A stretch of 64,000 bases of DNA from Spirochaetales bacterium (GCA_016934415.1 JAFGSW010000036.1:27571-91570); one strand, 5' to 3'. Numbered from the stretch's first letter, positions 9,319 to 19,095 are shown. Program-made: numbers and translations. Notes: generated by a model from the letters alone, not told the origin.

Positions 9319-10269
9319 ATGAGTATCGTGCTGAAAGCCATCGCTGTTCTTTTGGCGGCCGTCCTGCTCATTTCATGCTCGGGCAGTTTCCTCCTGAGCG
9401 ATCTCGACGCGACCGAGCAAGCCCTCATACAAAGCGCGGTGGACGATGTGAGCTCCACCCTGCTCTACACGACCCTCGAGACCATCGACGGCTCCCGGAC
9501 CACTCGGGCTGACTGCGAGAGCGCGGCCCTCGCCCTGCTTTCAGCGGCCGTGTCCCCGAAACCCGGTTCGTCTGCCGCGATCATTCCGGTGGACGGCAAT
9601 GATAACATCATCGCGGAGCTGCCGGGAAACGAACCCGCCCTGCCTCCCGTCATCGTGACGGCGCATTGGGATTGGGTGTACGCACCGGCCATGGAAGACA
9701 ATGCCTCGGGTATGGCCGGCGTGATCGAAACCGCGCGCATCCTCGCCACCAGGAGTTGCCGGCGCACGATCCGCTTCATTCTTTTCGACCATGAGGAATG
9801 GGGAATGGTCGGATCCGAGGCTTATGTGTCCGGTCTCTCGGCCGCGGACCTGCCTGACTATTTCGTCAATTACGATATGATCTCCTATACCTCGTCCTCC
9901 CCCGACACCCTCTGCCCGATCGCGCGTCAGACCGCGGGCGATTATATCGTCGCCTTGACTCCGGAGTGGGCGGCCGAATCGGTGGCCGAGTTCACCCGGG
10001 ACGCCCGGCTCTTCGTCCCCGACCTGCGCTTCTATGCAGCCACCCTGCCCTCGGATTATTCATCCTCGCCCCTGATCAACAACGCCACGCGCTCGGACAA
10101 TGAATCCTTCTGGAACCGGCGGGCCCATGGGCTTTTCTTCACGACCGCCGACCGCGACCCCTATTACCACAGCCCGCAGGACACGATCGACACCCTCGAC
10201 ATCGCATTCCTCACGAAAGTCGTCAAGGCCGGTCTGGCAACGATCTGCGTGAGGGCGGGAATACAATAG
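9319..10269 (+). CDS. M28-family zinc peptidase, putative lipoprotein
   Basis: Lipobox-like LLISCSG; VTAHWDW...EDNASGMAGVIETARIL...FILFDHEEWGMVGSEAY metal-site pattern. Confidence 0.85.
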   Translation: MSIVLKAIAVLLAAVLLISCSGSFLLSDLDATEQALIQSAVDDVSSTLLYTTLETIDGSRTTRADCESAALALLSAAVSPKPGSSAAIIPVDGNDNIIAELPGNEPALPPVIVTAHWDWVYAPAMEDNASGMAGVIETARILATRSCRRTIRFILFDHEEWGMVGSEAYVSGLSAADLPDYFVNYDMISYTSSSPDTLCPIARQTAGDYIVALTPEWAAESVAEFTRDARLFVPDLRFYAATLPSDYSSSPLINNATRSDNESFWNRRAHGLFFTTADRDPYYHSPQDTIDTLDIAFLTKVVKAGLATICVRAGIQ

Positions 10270-10312
10270 AAATCCGTCATATCCCGACTCCGCGTCGGAA
10301 ACGGGGGACACC

Positions 10313-11029
10313 ATGATCAGATGCTTATACCGTTTATTTTATCTTTCCGCGATTTTGGTCATCGGGCTCCTTGCATCTTGCACGGCCTCCAAGATCGCCT
10401 CGGGAGACTTTGCCGAGATCCAGGCCCGGGTCGACGCCCTGGAAAAAAAGGCGATCGAGAAGAAGGAATTCTCTCAAGACGACAAGGCTTTCCTCAAGGA
10501 CCTGTATTCCAGCCTGGCGTTCGGCGGCCGGTTCATCGGCCACAACGAGGCGGCTGATATGCTCGAGCGCTATCTGGCGGGCACGGGCGAGTCACTGCGA
10601 CTCGGCTCCGGGGCCTACGAGGCGAACGCCAAGGTGAAGGCCGCCATGGAAAAATTAAAATCACGGATCAGGGCCGACGCGGCCCGGGGAAAGGTACGGG
10701 ATAAATATTCCTCCGATAGAATAACCGTCACCGTTTCCGAAGACGCGCGGCTCTTCTACTTTTCCAACGTTTTTTTCGTTATGGCCATTCCGGAAAAAAC
10801 CGCTGACGGCCGGTACCGGATCCGATTCCGGGTGGATCTGACCGCCCGCTTTATTTCCTACGCCGAAGAGAAAGCCCGCTATGGAAAGTACGGTCGCGTC
10901 CGTACACCCTTCGTTAAAAACGACAAGGGCGAAGTCTTCACTCTTGACGACGGACTGTCGCAATATTTGACCGTCATCGGGTTGGCGAAGGTATTCGACT
11001 ATTATTCGGAGTGGACGGTCAATTTATAA
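10313..11029 (+). CDS. Hypothetical lipoprotein
   Basis: N-terminal ILVIGLLASCTAS lipobox. Confidence 0.65.
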   Translation: MIRCLYRLFYLSAILVIGLLASCTASKIASGDFAEIQARVDALEKKAIEKKEFSQDDKAFLKDLYSSLAFGGRFIGHNEAADMLERYLAGTGESLRLGSGAYEANAKVKAAMEKLKSRIRADAARGKVRDKYSSDRITVTVSEDARLFYFSNVFFVMAIPEKTADGRYRIRFRVDLTARFISYAEEKARYGKYGRVRTPFVKNDKGEVFTLDDGLSQYLTVIGLAKVFDYYSEWTVNL

Positions 11030-11269
11030 CGATCGTTTCCGCACTTCGTTTAAACCAGAATACGCACGTCCATGAAAAAAATAAAGGACTTTCGAAACCG
11101 ATCCGGCCGACCCATGATGAGAAGAAACATCCGCTTCTTTCACGTTTACGGTATCCAGCCGTTCGATACGTCGCTTTCGCTAAAGGAAAAGCGGTTGAAA
11201 AACCCATTCACCTCGAATTACACTTAGGAGATAAGTCCGGCGGGATGAAAAAAAGCGACGGAGAGTAAA

Positions 11270-13156
11270 ATGATCTTCAACAGACGAAAAATCGAGTCGC
11301 AGCTCGGCCGACGGTTGGCGCTGTGCGTCCTTTTCCCAGCTACCCTCGTCCTGTTTCCGCCGCTCGTCACGCAGGAAAAAACCGTTCCGGCCGACGGCGC
11401 CAGCCTCATCGCGGGTGGAATCGAAGCCTTCCGGCCGGGCGGGACATCCGGCAAGGACGCGGCGGTCGAGACGGTCGCCGTCGTCGGACAGCCGTTCACG
11501 CGGGCGCTCCGCGTCCGGACCAGGGCGAAACCGAAGAACGATTGGGACCTGCAGGCTCAGGCAAAAACCGCGATCGCCGTAAAGCGCGACGACACCGCAC
11601 TCGCGATCATCTGGGCGCGCGCCGTGGCAACGAGCGATGAAATGGGCGAAGCCACGCTCACGTTCGTATTCGAGCGGGCCGGGGATCCGTACACCAAGTC
11701 GGTCCAGTATCAAATGAAACTCAATAGGGACTGGCGGCGCTTTCTCATACCGTTTGCCGTCCGGGAAAGCTATCCCGCGGGCGGCGCGCAATGCAATCTC
11801 AAATACGGATATCTCCCCCAAACCATCGAAATCGGCGGAGTGGAAGTGCTGACCTTCGGCCGGGCGGTGCCGCTCGAGGACCTTCCCAAGACAATCATCA
11901 GGGTTCGCTACCAAGGGCGTGAGCCGGACGCGCCCTGGCGGAAAGCGGCGGCCGAAAGGATCGAACGCTATCGGAAAGCCGATCTCACCGTCGTCGTGCG
12001 CGACCGGCGCGGCCGGCCCGTGGCGAACGCCGCGATCGCGGTCGCCATGCAGCGCCACGCCTATGATTTCGGTGCGGCCGTCACGGCCCGGATGCTCACC
12101 GGCGAAAACGAAGACAGCCGCCGCTACCGCACCATCGTCGAGGAAAACTTCAATAAAGTGGTGTTCGAAAACGATCTGAAAATCGGTCCCTGGGAAGCCG
12201 GTAAGAAATCGGCCCCGACCGCGAACTTCAACATGTCGAATACGATGCGGGCCCTCGCCTGGTGCCGGGAACGCGGCATCCTCGTCCGCGGCCACACCCT
12301 GCTCTGGGGACCTCTCGACAAGCGGTTCTACCTGAAAGCGCTGGGCTTCGACATCGACGGCGGCGACTGGGAAAGGATGAAGGGGCTCCTCCTCGCGCAC
12401 CTCGAGCAAAAAGCCGAAGCGACGAGAGAGTACGTCTCCGAATGGGACGTCATCAACCACCCCGTGGCGACCTGGGGCGACAAAGGCCGCACCTGGGAGA
12501 CCGTGCTCGGCCGCGGCTTTTACGCCGACGTCCTCCATCGGGCCCGGGCGCTCAATCCCGGCCAGCTCCTCTACATCAACGAGGGCTCGGATTTTCCGGG
12601 CGACGATGAAGGCGTGAGGGCCGCCTACGAAGGACTCATCCGGGATCTCAACGCCGCCAAGGCGCCGCTGGACGGCATAGGCTTCATGAGTCACTTCGGC
12701 GAATCGTCGCTCACCGGGATGGATTCGGTCTGGAGGCTCATCGAACGCTACGCGAAGTTCGGACTGAAACTCCAGTCGACCGAGCTCGACGTCGGGACCG
12801 GCGGGGACGAGGAAGGCCAGGCCGATTACTACCGCGACTTCATGACGGTGTTCTTCAGCCACCCGGCCACCGTCGGCATCGTTCTGTGGGGGTTCTGGGA
12901 AGGAAGTCACTGGAAGCCCGATCGCGCCCTCTGGCGGAAAAATTGGGAGATAAAGCCCTGCGGCCGGGTTTGGCTCGACCTCGTCAAGAACCGGTGGTGG
13001 ACAAACGCGGCCGGAAAAACCGGCGCGGCCGGAACCTTCGAAACCCGCGGATTCCTCGGTGATTATGAAATTACCGTGACCGCGGGAGGCAAAAAAAAGA
13101 ACGCGCGGTTGAATCTCGAGGCCGGAGACGTAAAACGGGAAATCATCATCGACTGA
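11270..13156 (+). CDS. GH10-like (endo-1,4-beta-xylanase family) protein with N-terminal beta-rich domain
   Basis: RGHTLLWGP, WDVINHP, LLYINEGS, QSTELDV: GH10 landmarks, with the acid/base Glu position read as His. Confidence 0.8.
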   Translation: MIFNRRKIESQLGRRLALCVLFPATLVLFPPLVTQEKTVPADGASLIAGGIEAFRPGGTSGKDAAVETVAVVGQPFTRALRVRTRAKPKNDWDLQAQAKTAIAVKRDDTALAIIWARAVATSDEMGEATLTFVFERAGDPYTKSVQYQMKLNRDWRRFLIPFAVRESYPAGGAQCNLKYGYLPQTIEIGGVEVLTFGRAVPLEDLPKTIIRVRYQGREPDAPWRKAAAERIERYRKADLTVVVRDRRGRPVANAAIAVAMQRHAYDFGAAVTARMLTGENEDSRRYRTIVEENFNKVVFENDLKIGPWEAGKKSAPTANFNMSNTMRALAWCRERGILVRGHTLLWGPLDKRFYLKALGFDIDGGDWERMKGLLLAHLEQKAEATREYVSEWDVINHPVATWGDKGRTWETVLGRGFYADVLHRARALNPGQLLYINEGSDFPGDDEGVRAAYEGLIRDLNAAKAPLDGIGFMSHFGESSLTGMDSVWRLIERYAKFGLKLQSTELDVGTGGDEEGQADYYRDFMTVFFSHPATVGIVLWGFWEGSHWKPDRALWRKNWEIKPCGRVWLDLVKNRWWTNAAGKTGAAGTFETRGFLGDYEITVTAGGKKKNARLNLEAGDVKREIIID

Positions 13157-13179
13157 TCGAAGCTGATCACACCGCGTCG

Positions 13180-13413
13180 CCCCTCCGCCTCGGGTTTTTC
13201 GCCTCGCATAAGGGGAGCAACATGCAGGCCATCCTCGACGCCTGCCGGAACGGGACCTTGCAAGCAGAACCCCGCGTCGTGATCAGCAACAGCTCAAGCT
13301 CAGGCGCCCTCAAGCGCGCCGAAGTCGCCGGAGTGCCCGCCTTTCACGTGAGGGGCCGGACGATGCGGCGGAGGAACGCGGTTGTACTCTCTCCTGCTTT
13401 ACTTGACGATTAA
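13180..13413 (+). pseudogene. Phosphoribosylglycinamide formyltransferase (PurN)-like N-terminal remnant
   Basis: Frame reads LRLGFFASHKGSNMQAILDACRNGTLQAEPRVVISNSSSSGALKRAEVAGVPAFHV upstream of and through ORF 13222..13413; the rest of the enzyme is missing. Confidence 0.75.
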
Positions 13414-13432
13414 GTTTTTTTAACTTTACTAT
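13403..13432 (+). promoter_or_regulatory. Predicted sigma70-type promoter: TTGACG-18-TACTAT, spacer contains AAGTT-TTTTT-AACTT palindrome
   Basis: Read directly upstream of ORF 13515. Confidence 0.5.
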
Positions 13433-13514
13433 TATTGGAGTTTCTGACCGAAACCCTACACCGCCCCAAAAAGCGCTGGCGCGGAGGTGAAATTGTGAGG
13501 CACAAGGAGCAATT

Positions 13515-14075
13515 ATGAAAAAACTGGTTGTTTGCCGCGTTTGCGGCTACGTCATGGAAGAAGGCAAAGTCGGAGACCGGTGCCCGGCCTGCGGCGTGCC
13601 GGCCACGGCTTTCCAGGAGTACACCCCTGTTATGAAGCCCAAACGCGAATTATGGTTGAGTTTCGATGTCCATCCGGTGCTCGTTCATTTCCCCGTGGCG
13701 TTTACGGTCGCCACACTCGTTCTTTCGGTGATCTCCCTGCTGTTCACCGGTACCGCCCGCGGCCAACTCGACGCCGCCGTCCTCGTTTTGAGCGTCCTTC
13801 TGCCCTTCACCGTGATCGTGAGCGCGGCCGCCGGGATCGTCGACGGAAAAGTGCGGTTTAAAAGGATCAACACGCCGCTCCTCGTCCGAAAGATCATCCT
13901 CGGCGTCGTATTCCTCTCCTTCTCGGCGGCCATGATCGTGCTGATACTGGTCTCAGGACTCGGCCCGGCCGGTGTTTTGATCGCGTTTCTGCTATGCAAC
14001 GCAGGAGCTCTGGTCTGCGCGATCATCCTCGGCCTGATCGGGAGATCGATCGCCTGCGCGCGAACCCCCGGCTGA
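13515..14075 (+). CDS. Rubredoxin-like metal-ribbon domain fused to DUF2231-like membrane domain
   Basis: CRVCGYVMEEGKVGDRCPACGVP (2x CxxC) followed by FDVHPVLVHFPVAFTVATLVLSVIS and several TM segments. Confidence 0.8.
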   Translation: MKKLVVCRVCGYVMEEGKVGDRCPACGVPATAFQEYTPVMKPKRELWLSFDVHPVLVHFPVAFTVATLVLSVISLLFTGTARGQLDAAVLVLSVLLPFTVIVSAAAGIVDGKVRFKRINTPLLVRKIILGVVFLSFSAAMIVLILVSGLGPAGVLIAFLLCNAGALVCAIILGLIGRSIACARTPG

Positions 14076-14279
14076 TCCTCGGGCACATTTCGCGGAACGA
14101 GGCGCGGACGTCTTGTTCCCCTGAGGCGTTTTTGATACACTCGACCATAGGGTGATGACAGACTATAGAGTCGTTGTCGTCGCCTTTCTTTGTTTCTACC
14201 CCGACGACCAACGACGGCGCCGCCGCCCTCGCCTCCCCCGGCGTGAACGGGCGCACGAATCATCCCGAGGAAACGCGTC

Positions 14280-15320
14280 ATGAATGAGACATTGAGTTAT
14301 AAATCGTCCGGCGTCGACATCGACGCCGCCAACAGTCTGAAGCGGGAACTCAAGACGATGCTCCGCAACGACGACCCGCGCGTCCTCAATGGCGTGGGCG
14401 CCTTCGGCTCGCTCTATCGCATCGGCTTTCCGGAGATGGCGGACCCGGTGCTCGTCTTGAAAACCGAGGAACCGGGCTCGAAACAGCTCCTCGCCTTCCG
14501 GCACGACCGGTTCGAGTCGATCGGGCACGACATGATCAACCATCTCATCAACGACTGCATCGTCATGGGCGCACGGCCGCTGGCCGCGCAGGACGCGATC
14601 ATCTGCGGGAAACTCGAAAAGGACAAGGTGAAGCGAATGATCGCGGGCATTGACGCGGCTTGCCGCGCCCAGGGCTGCACCCTCACCGGGGGCGAGGTAT
14701 CCGAGCAGCCGGACGTGATCGAAGCCGGCCGGTACATCCTCACCGCGAGCGTGGTCGGGATCGTGGACCGCGCCGACGTGATCGACGGCTCGGGCATCAA
14801 GGCCGGAGACGCGGTCATCGCCGTCGAATCGAGCGGCCTTCATACCAACGGCTACAGCCTGGTGCGCAAGCTCCTCGAGCGCAACCCCGGCCTCGAGCGC
14901 TGGATCGTCGGCGGGCCGTATTTCATTGACCGCATCCTCGAGCCTCATCGCTGTTATTACACTTACCTGAAAGATCTCTTCCCGCGGAAAATCATCCGGG
15001 GCATGGCCCATATCACCGGCGGCGGCATCCGTGAGAATCTCAACCGCATCCTCCCGCAGGCGATCGACGCCCGGATCGATCTCGGCGCCTATCGGGTCCC
15101 GCCGGTCTTTTCCATCATCCGGGGGGAAAGCGGCGCGGACGACGATGAAATGCTGCGAACCTTCAACCTGGGCGTCGGCCTTGCGATCGTATGCGCGTCG
15201 GAGGACGTTGAGTCGATCCTCGGCCACCTGAAAAAGAAGGATCTTCCCGCCTGGCCGATCGGCGAGACGGTCAAAGGCGAAGGCAAGGTCGCGGTCAAGG
15301 GCGCGCTTCAGTGGACGTGA
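14280..15320 (+). CDS. purM: Phosphoribosylformylglycinamidine cyclo-ligase (AIR synthase)-like protein
   Basis: GVGAFGSLYRI, HDMINHLINDCIVMGARPLAAQD, LTGGEVSEQP, VIAVESSGLHTNGYSLVRKLL, MAHITGGGIRENLNRILP. Confidence 0.85.
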   Translation: MNETLSYKSSGVDIDAANSLKRELKTMLRNDDPRVLNGVGAFGSLYRIGFPEMADPVLVLKTEEPGSKQLLAFRHDRFESIGHDMINHLINDCIVMGARPLAAQDAIICGKLEKDKVKRMIAGIDAACRAQGCTLTGGEVSEQPDVIEAGRYILTASVVGIVDRADVIDGSGIKAGDAVIAVESSGLHTNGYSLVRKLLERNPGLERWIVGGPYFIDRILEPHRCYYTYLKDLFPRKIIRGMAHITGGGIRENLNRILPQAIDARIDLGAYRVPPVFSIIRGESGADDDEMLRTFNLGVGLAIVCASEDVESILGHLKKKDLPAWPIGETVKGEGKVAVKGALQWT

Positions 15321-15667
15321 GCGCGCGGGAACGGAGCGGCCGCGCGCCTCAGAGGCTTTACGGGAAGCTGTGCACCGTCGTCTGGGACTGGAACGGCACT
15401 CTGCTCAATGACATGGAGGCCTGCATCCGGTCCATGAACCTGATGCTCGAAAATCGCAGCCTTCCTCCCATCGACTTCGAAACGTATCGGAACGTCTTCA
15501 CGTTCCCCGTCATCGATTACTACCGGGCCGTCGGGATCGATCCCGTGAAAAACGGCCACCAGAACCTGGACCGGTTCCGGTTCGGCCCCAATGCCCGACT
15601 CGTCCCAAACCTGCCTGAAGCGAAAAAAATCATCTTGGCCCCGGTCAATCCTCGAGTGAGCCGATAA
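15311..15667 (+). pseudogene. Truncated HAD-superfamily hydrolase
   Basis: VVWDWNGTLLNDMEACIRSMNLML...RNVFTFPVIDYYRAVGIDP is HAD motif I and cap, then the sequence diverges and stops at 118 aa, lacking motifs II-IV. Confidence 0.65.
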
Positions 15668-15760
15668 TATACCGTACTCTTTTCTTCAACAGGCCGTTCG
15701 GCATATTGTCCGCAAACGGGCGTCGGGCTATTATTGTAAGGAGGAGGCGAAGGGCGAACC

Positions 15761-17083
15761 ATGGCCTTGAGCGATCTTTTGGATTTTTTGGGCGATGAAA
15801 AAGCCAAGCTTTTTAAAGCCGTCGATTACATCAACACCTACTACCACCAGATCGCCGTCTCGCTGCAATCCCTCCGCGACAACCTCCTCCCCTACTCCTT
15901 CACCGCCCAGGCGGGCTGGAAGGAGACGATCGACAAGCGGTCCGCGGAGATCAAGGTGCCCGAGATCCGTCCGCAGAACGTCTACGGCGATCCGGACTTC
16001 AACTCGAACGTCCTCGTCCGGCTCATCAACAACATCGTCGCCGTTCAGAACACCGCCCTGGCCAACCCGGAGGGCGTGAGCAGCGCCGACTGCCGGCTCG
16101 TCTCCCGCTCGCATCGGTTTCTCCTCGCCTTCCTCGACGAGCAATTCTCCAACTCGAACATCGCCGCGCTCAATAAACCGCAGCGCGACCTCGCTTTCTC
16201 CGTCAAGCACACGATCGAGAAGCGCATCCGCGAAAACATCGACCCGTTCTTCGCGCACCTGGCGACGATCCTCGAAGACGTCTACCGCGTCAAGCTGGCC
16301 GGACACGTCAAGCCGATCGTCGAGACCCTTGGCAATTACAAGAAGAACCCGGGCCTCTACGACGAGCTCATCGCCCGCAAATGCCGCGAGTTGGGCTTAA
16401 AAAGCGATCCCGAGCAGAACCTGGCGGTCCTCGCCGACCTGGACAAGAACGAAGCCGTGATCACGGCCGAGGTGAAGGCCAAGTACGAGGGGACGGGAGA
16501 CAAAAAGACTGCCGGCCGCTACTTCAGGCTCAAGGAAATCGCCCTGCGCTACGGCTCGCAGGCCGACAACCTGGCGGCGCTGGTGTATTTCCTCAAGGAG
16601 ACCGAGCGGAACCTCCTGCGCATCTCGATCTTCCGCCGCATCGGCCTCGCCCTGAAAAACCTCTTCTCCGGCAGGCGGAGGGAGATCACTCCCACCAACA
16701 TCGTCTTCACTTACGTGCCAGACAGGGGTAAAATCGAGCGCCGGCGCGCGTCGCTCAACGACCTGGTGAACGACGCCTCGTTTTTCTACAAATACCTGGT
16801 CAAGCTCAAGGAGGACCTGGAGACCGAGTCCTACGTCAGGATCCACACACCGCAGAATATCAAGGACCTGGACAAGTTCATCGATACGAGCTTTGCCACC
16901 CTGGCCGACGTGCTGGAAAAGTGCCATGGTTTCCGCGACTGGCTCGGGCGGGAGAACAACCGCCGCCTGCTCAGGCGCATTCCGGACAAGCGGCAGGAGG
17001 ATTTCAACAACCTCCTCCTCCACATCAACCGCACCTGTATCGTGAACAGCTACAACCTGCAGGAAATCGAGAAGCGTAAATAG
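15761..17083 (+). CDS. Conserved hypothetical protein (440 aa, no motif recognised with certainty)
   Basis: Long ORF with plausible composition; leader AGGAGGAGGCGAAGGGCGAACC before the ATG. Confidence 0.7.
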   Translation: MALSDLLDFLGDEKAKLFKAVDYINTYYHQIAVSLQSLRDNLLPYSFTAQAGWKETIDKRSAEIKVPEIRPQNVYGDPDFNSNVLVRLINNIVAVQNTALANPEGVSSADCRLVSRSHRFLLAFLDEQFSNSNIAALNKPQRDLAFSVKHTIEKRIRENIDPFFAHLATILEDVYRVKLAGHVKPIVETLGNYKKNPGLYDELIARKCRELGLKSDPEQNLAVLADLDKNEAVITAEVKAKYEGTGDKKTAGRYFRLKEIALRYGSQADNLAALVYFLKETERNLLRISIFRRIGLALKNLFSGRRREITPTNIVFTYVPDRGKIERRRASLNDLVNDASFFYKYLVKLKEDLETESYVRIHTPQNIKDLDKFIDTSFATLADVLEKCHGFRDWLGRENNRRLLRRIPDKRQEDFNNLLLHINRTCIVNSYNLQEIEKRK

Positions 17084-17104
17084 GAGCGAAGTCGCAGTCC
17101 CGCC

Positions 17105-17305
17105 TTACTTTTTCGGAACACGTTTTTTCAGGAAAATACCGACGATCGCCAGGAGCGCCCCGGCGACGGCCGTCACCAGGCCGATACCTTCCCAGGTCGA
17201 GCTGCCGGTCATAAAACTTCCCGGCGGCACGCTGATCCCCTGAAAAAAACAGACGCCCCCGACGAGGATGAGGACGATTCCCACGACAATTAAAAAGACT
17301 TTCAT
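17105..17305 (-). CDS. Small two-TM membrane protein
   Basis: MKVFLIVVGIVLILVGGVCFFQG...GIGLVTAVAGALLAIVGIFLKKRVPKK. Confidence 0.6.
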   Translation of the reverse strand: MKVFLIVVGIVLILVGGVCFFQGISVPPGSFMTGSSTWEGIGLVTAVAGALLAIVGIFLKKRVPKK

Positions 17306-17429
17306 TTTAACCTCCGCAGAAAACCTTTTCGCGTGTTTTCCGGTTCTAAAATACCGAGGTCCGGTGTTTGTCGTCAATGGCAGACTTCCGCCGACGATTT
17401 CGATTGAGTTATGATTTTCCGGAGGACGG

Positions 17430-19070
17430 CTACAGCTCGAAAAAATGCCTGGCGATGGGCATGCGGCGGCCCATGCCGAAGGCGCGCGGGGAGACTTTCA
17501 GGACCGGCGGGGCTTGGCGGCGCTTGTACTCGGCCCGGCCCACCATCTTTACCACCTTCTCCACCGTGGCGCGCGGGTGGCCCTTGGCGCACAATTCGTC
17601 CACGCTCAAGTTGCCGATGAGGAGGTCGGCAAGGATGCGGTCCAGGAGCTCGTACGGCGGCAGGGTGTCCTGATCGGTCTGGTTATCCTTGAGCTCGGCG
17701 GTGGGCGCCTTGGTGAGAATCGATTCGGGGATGACCTCCCCGTCGCGGTTCATTTCGCGGGCGAGCGCGTAGACGTCGGTCTTGAAGAGGTCGCCGATGA
17801 CGGCCAGGCTCCCGCACATGTCGCCGTAGAGCGTGCAGTAGCCGGTGGCGAGCTCGCTCTTGTTCCCGGTGTTGAGGAGCACGGAATCGAACTTGTTGGC
17901 GTAAGCCATGAGAAAAAGGCTGCGGATCCGCGCCTGGATGTTCTCCTCGGTGACGTCCGGCGCGCGCCCGGCGAACACCGGCGCCAGGGACTGGAGCACG
18001 CGCGGGAAGACCGATTCGATGCTCACAACATCGAAACCGACGCCCAAGTTGGCGGCGAGCAGGCGCGCGTCGGCGAGGCTTTGCGGCGAGGAATACCGCG
18101 ACGGCAGCGCGAAAGCGTGCACGTTCTCCGGTCCCGCGGCGCGCGCGGCCAGGACCGCCACGAGGGCCGAATCGATCCCGCCGGAAAGACCGAGGTGCAC
18201 GCGTTTGAAGCCGCACTTGGCGAGGTAATCCCTGAGGCCGAGCACGAGGGCACGCCCGATCTCGTCGCAGCGGCCGAGGGGCGGCGGGGCCTCCCCGCCG
18301 GTCTTCTCGGTGTCGACGACGAGCGTGTCCTCGGCGAAGGGCGCGGCCGCGGCCTCGACGCGCCCCAGCCGCGATACGAAGAACGACTGCCCGTCGAAAA
18401 TGAGGCTGTCATTGCCCCCGACCATGTTGACGTAGCAGACCGGCACGCCCGAGGAGCGGCTCAGGTCCGTGACCAGGCCGCGGCGCACGTCAAGCTTGCC
18501 CGCGTAATAAGGCGATGCCGAGGGCACGAGCAGGAGCTCGGCGCCCAGATCGAGGAGCTCCTTCACCGGGTCGACCGGGTACCGGAGGGCGGCGCGCCGT
18601 TCCTTCTCCCACCACACGTCCTCGCAAACGGCGATGCCGATCCGCTTCCCCTTGAACGGGAAAATGCGCCGCTCCGCGGCCGGCTCGAAATAGCGCGCCT
18701 CGTCGAAGACGTCGTAGGTCGGCAGCAGCGTTTTCGCCTGGGTGAACTGGATCTTGTTCCCGTGAATGAGGGAGACGGCATTGACGAGCCCTTTGCCGCG
18801 CCCGGTGCGGTTCTTGTCGATGTAGCCCACGACGATGCCGAGCCCGGCCGGCGCGCGATGCTGGAAAAAACGTACGGCTTTCAGGCACTCGTCCGTGAAG
18901 CGCTCCTGGTCCAGAAGATCGAGCGGCGGATAGCCGCACACGCACAATTCCGGAAACACGGCCAGGTCGGCGCCGGCCTTGTCCGCGGCCTCCGCCATGG
19001 CGACCATTTTTTCGGCGTTTCCTTGGAAATCGGCGATGGTGCTGTTGAGCTGGAGCAGGGCGATTTTCAT
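17430..19070 (-). CDS. nadE: Glutamine-dependent NAD+ synthase
   Basis: Nitrilase-type amidase domain MKIALLQLNSTIADFQGN...VFPELCVCGYPPLDLL plus synthetase GLSGGIDSALVAVLAARA and NTGNKSELATGYCTLYGD. Confidence 0.95.
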   Translation of the reverse strand: MKIALLQLNSTIADFQGNAEKMVAMAEAADKAGADLAVFPELCVCGYPPLDLLDQERFTDECLKAVRFFQHRAPAGLGIVVGYIDKNRTGRGKGLVNAVSLIHGNKIQFTQAKTLLPTYDVFDEARYFEPAAERRIFPFKGKRIGIAVCEDVWWEKERRAALRYPVDPVKELLDLGAELLLVPSASPYYAGKLDVRRGLVTDLSRSSGVPVCYVNMVGGNDSLIFDGQSFFVSRLGRVEAAAAPFAEDTLVVDTEKTGGEAPPPLGRCDEIGRALVLGLRDYLAKCGFKRVHLGLSGGIDSALVAVLAARAAGPENVHAFALPSRYSSPQSLADARLLAANLGVGFDVVSIESVFPRVLQSLAPVFAGRAPDVTEENIQARIRSLFLMAYANKFDSVLLNTGNKSELATGYCTLYGDMCGSLAVIGDLFKTDVYALAREMNRDGEVIPESILTKAPTAELKDNQTDQDTLPPYELLDRILADLLIGNLSVDELCAKGHPRATVEKVVKMVGRAEYKRRQAPPVLKVSPRAFGMGRRMPIARHFFEL

Positions 19071-19095
19071 GCGCGGCGCGTCCTCCCTACGAAGC

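Noticed and set aside
11180-12910. 576-aa minus-strand ORF opposite the GH10-like gene
   Set aside because: High-GC shadow ORF; composition (H, E, D, R-rich, no motifs) is typical of an antisense frame and the plus-strand GH10-like frame explains the region
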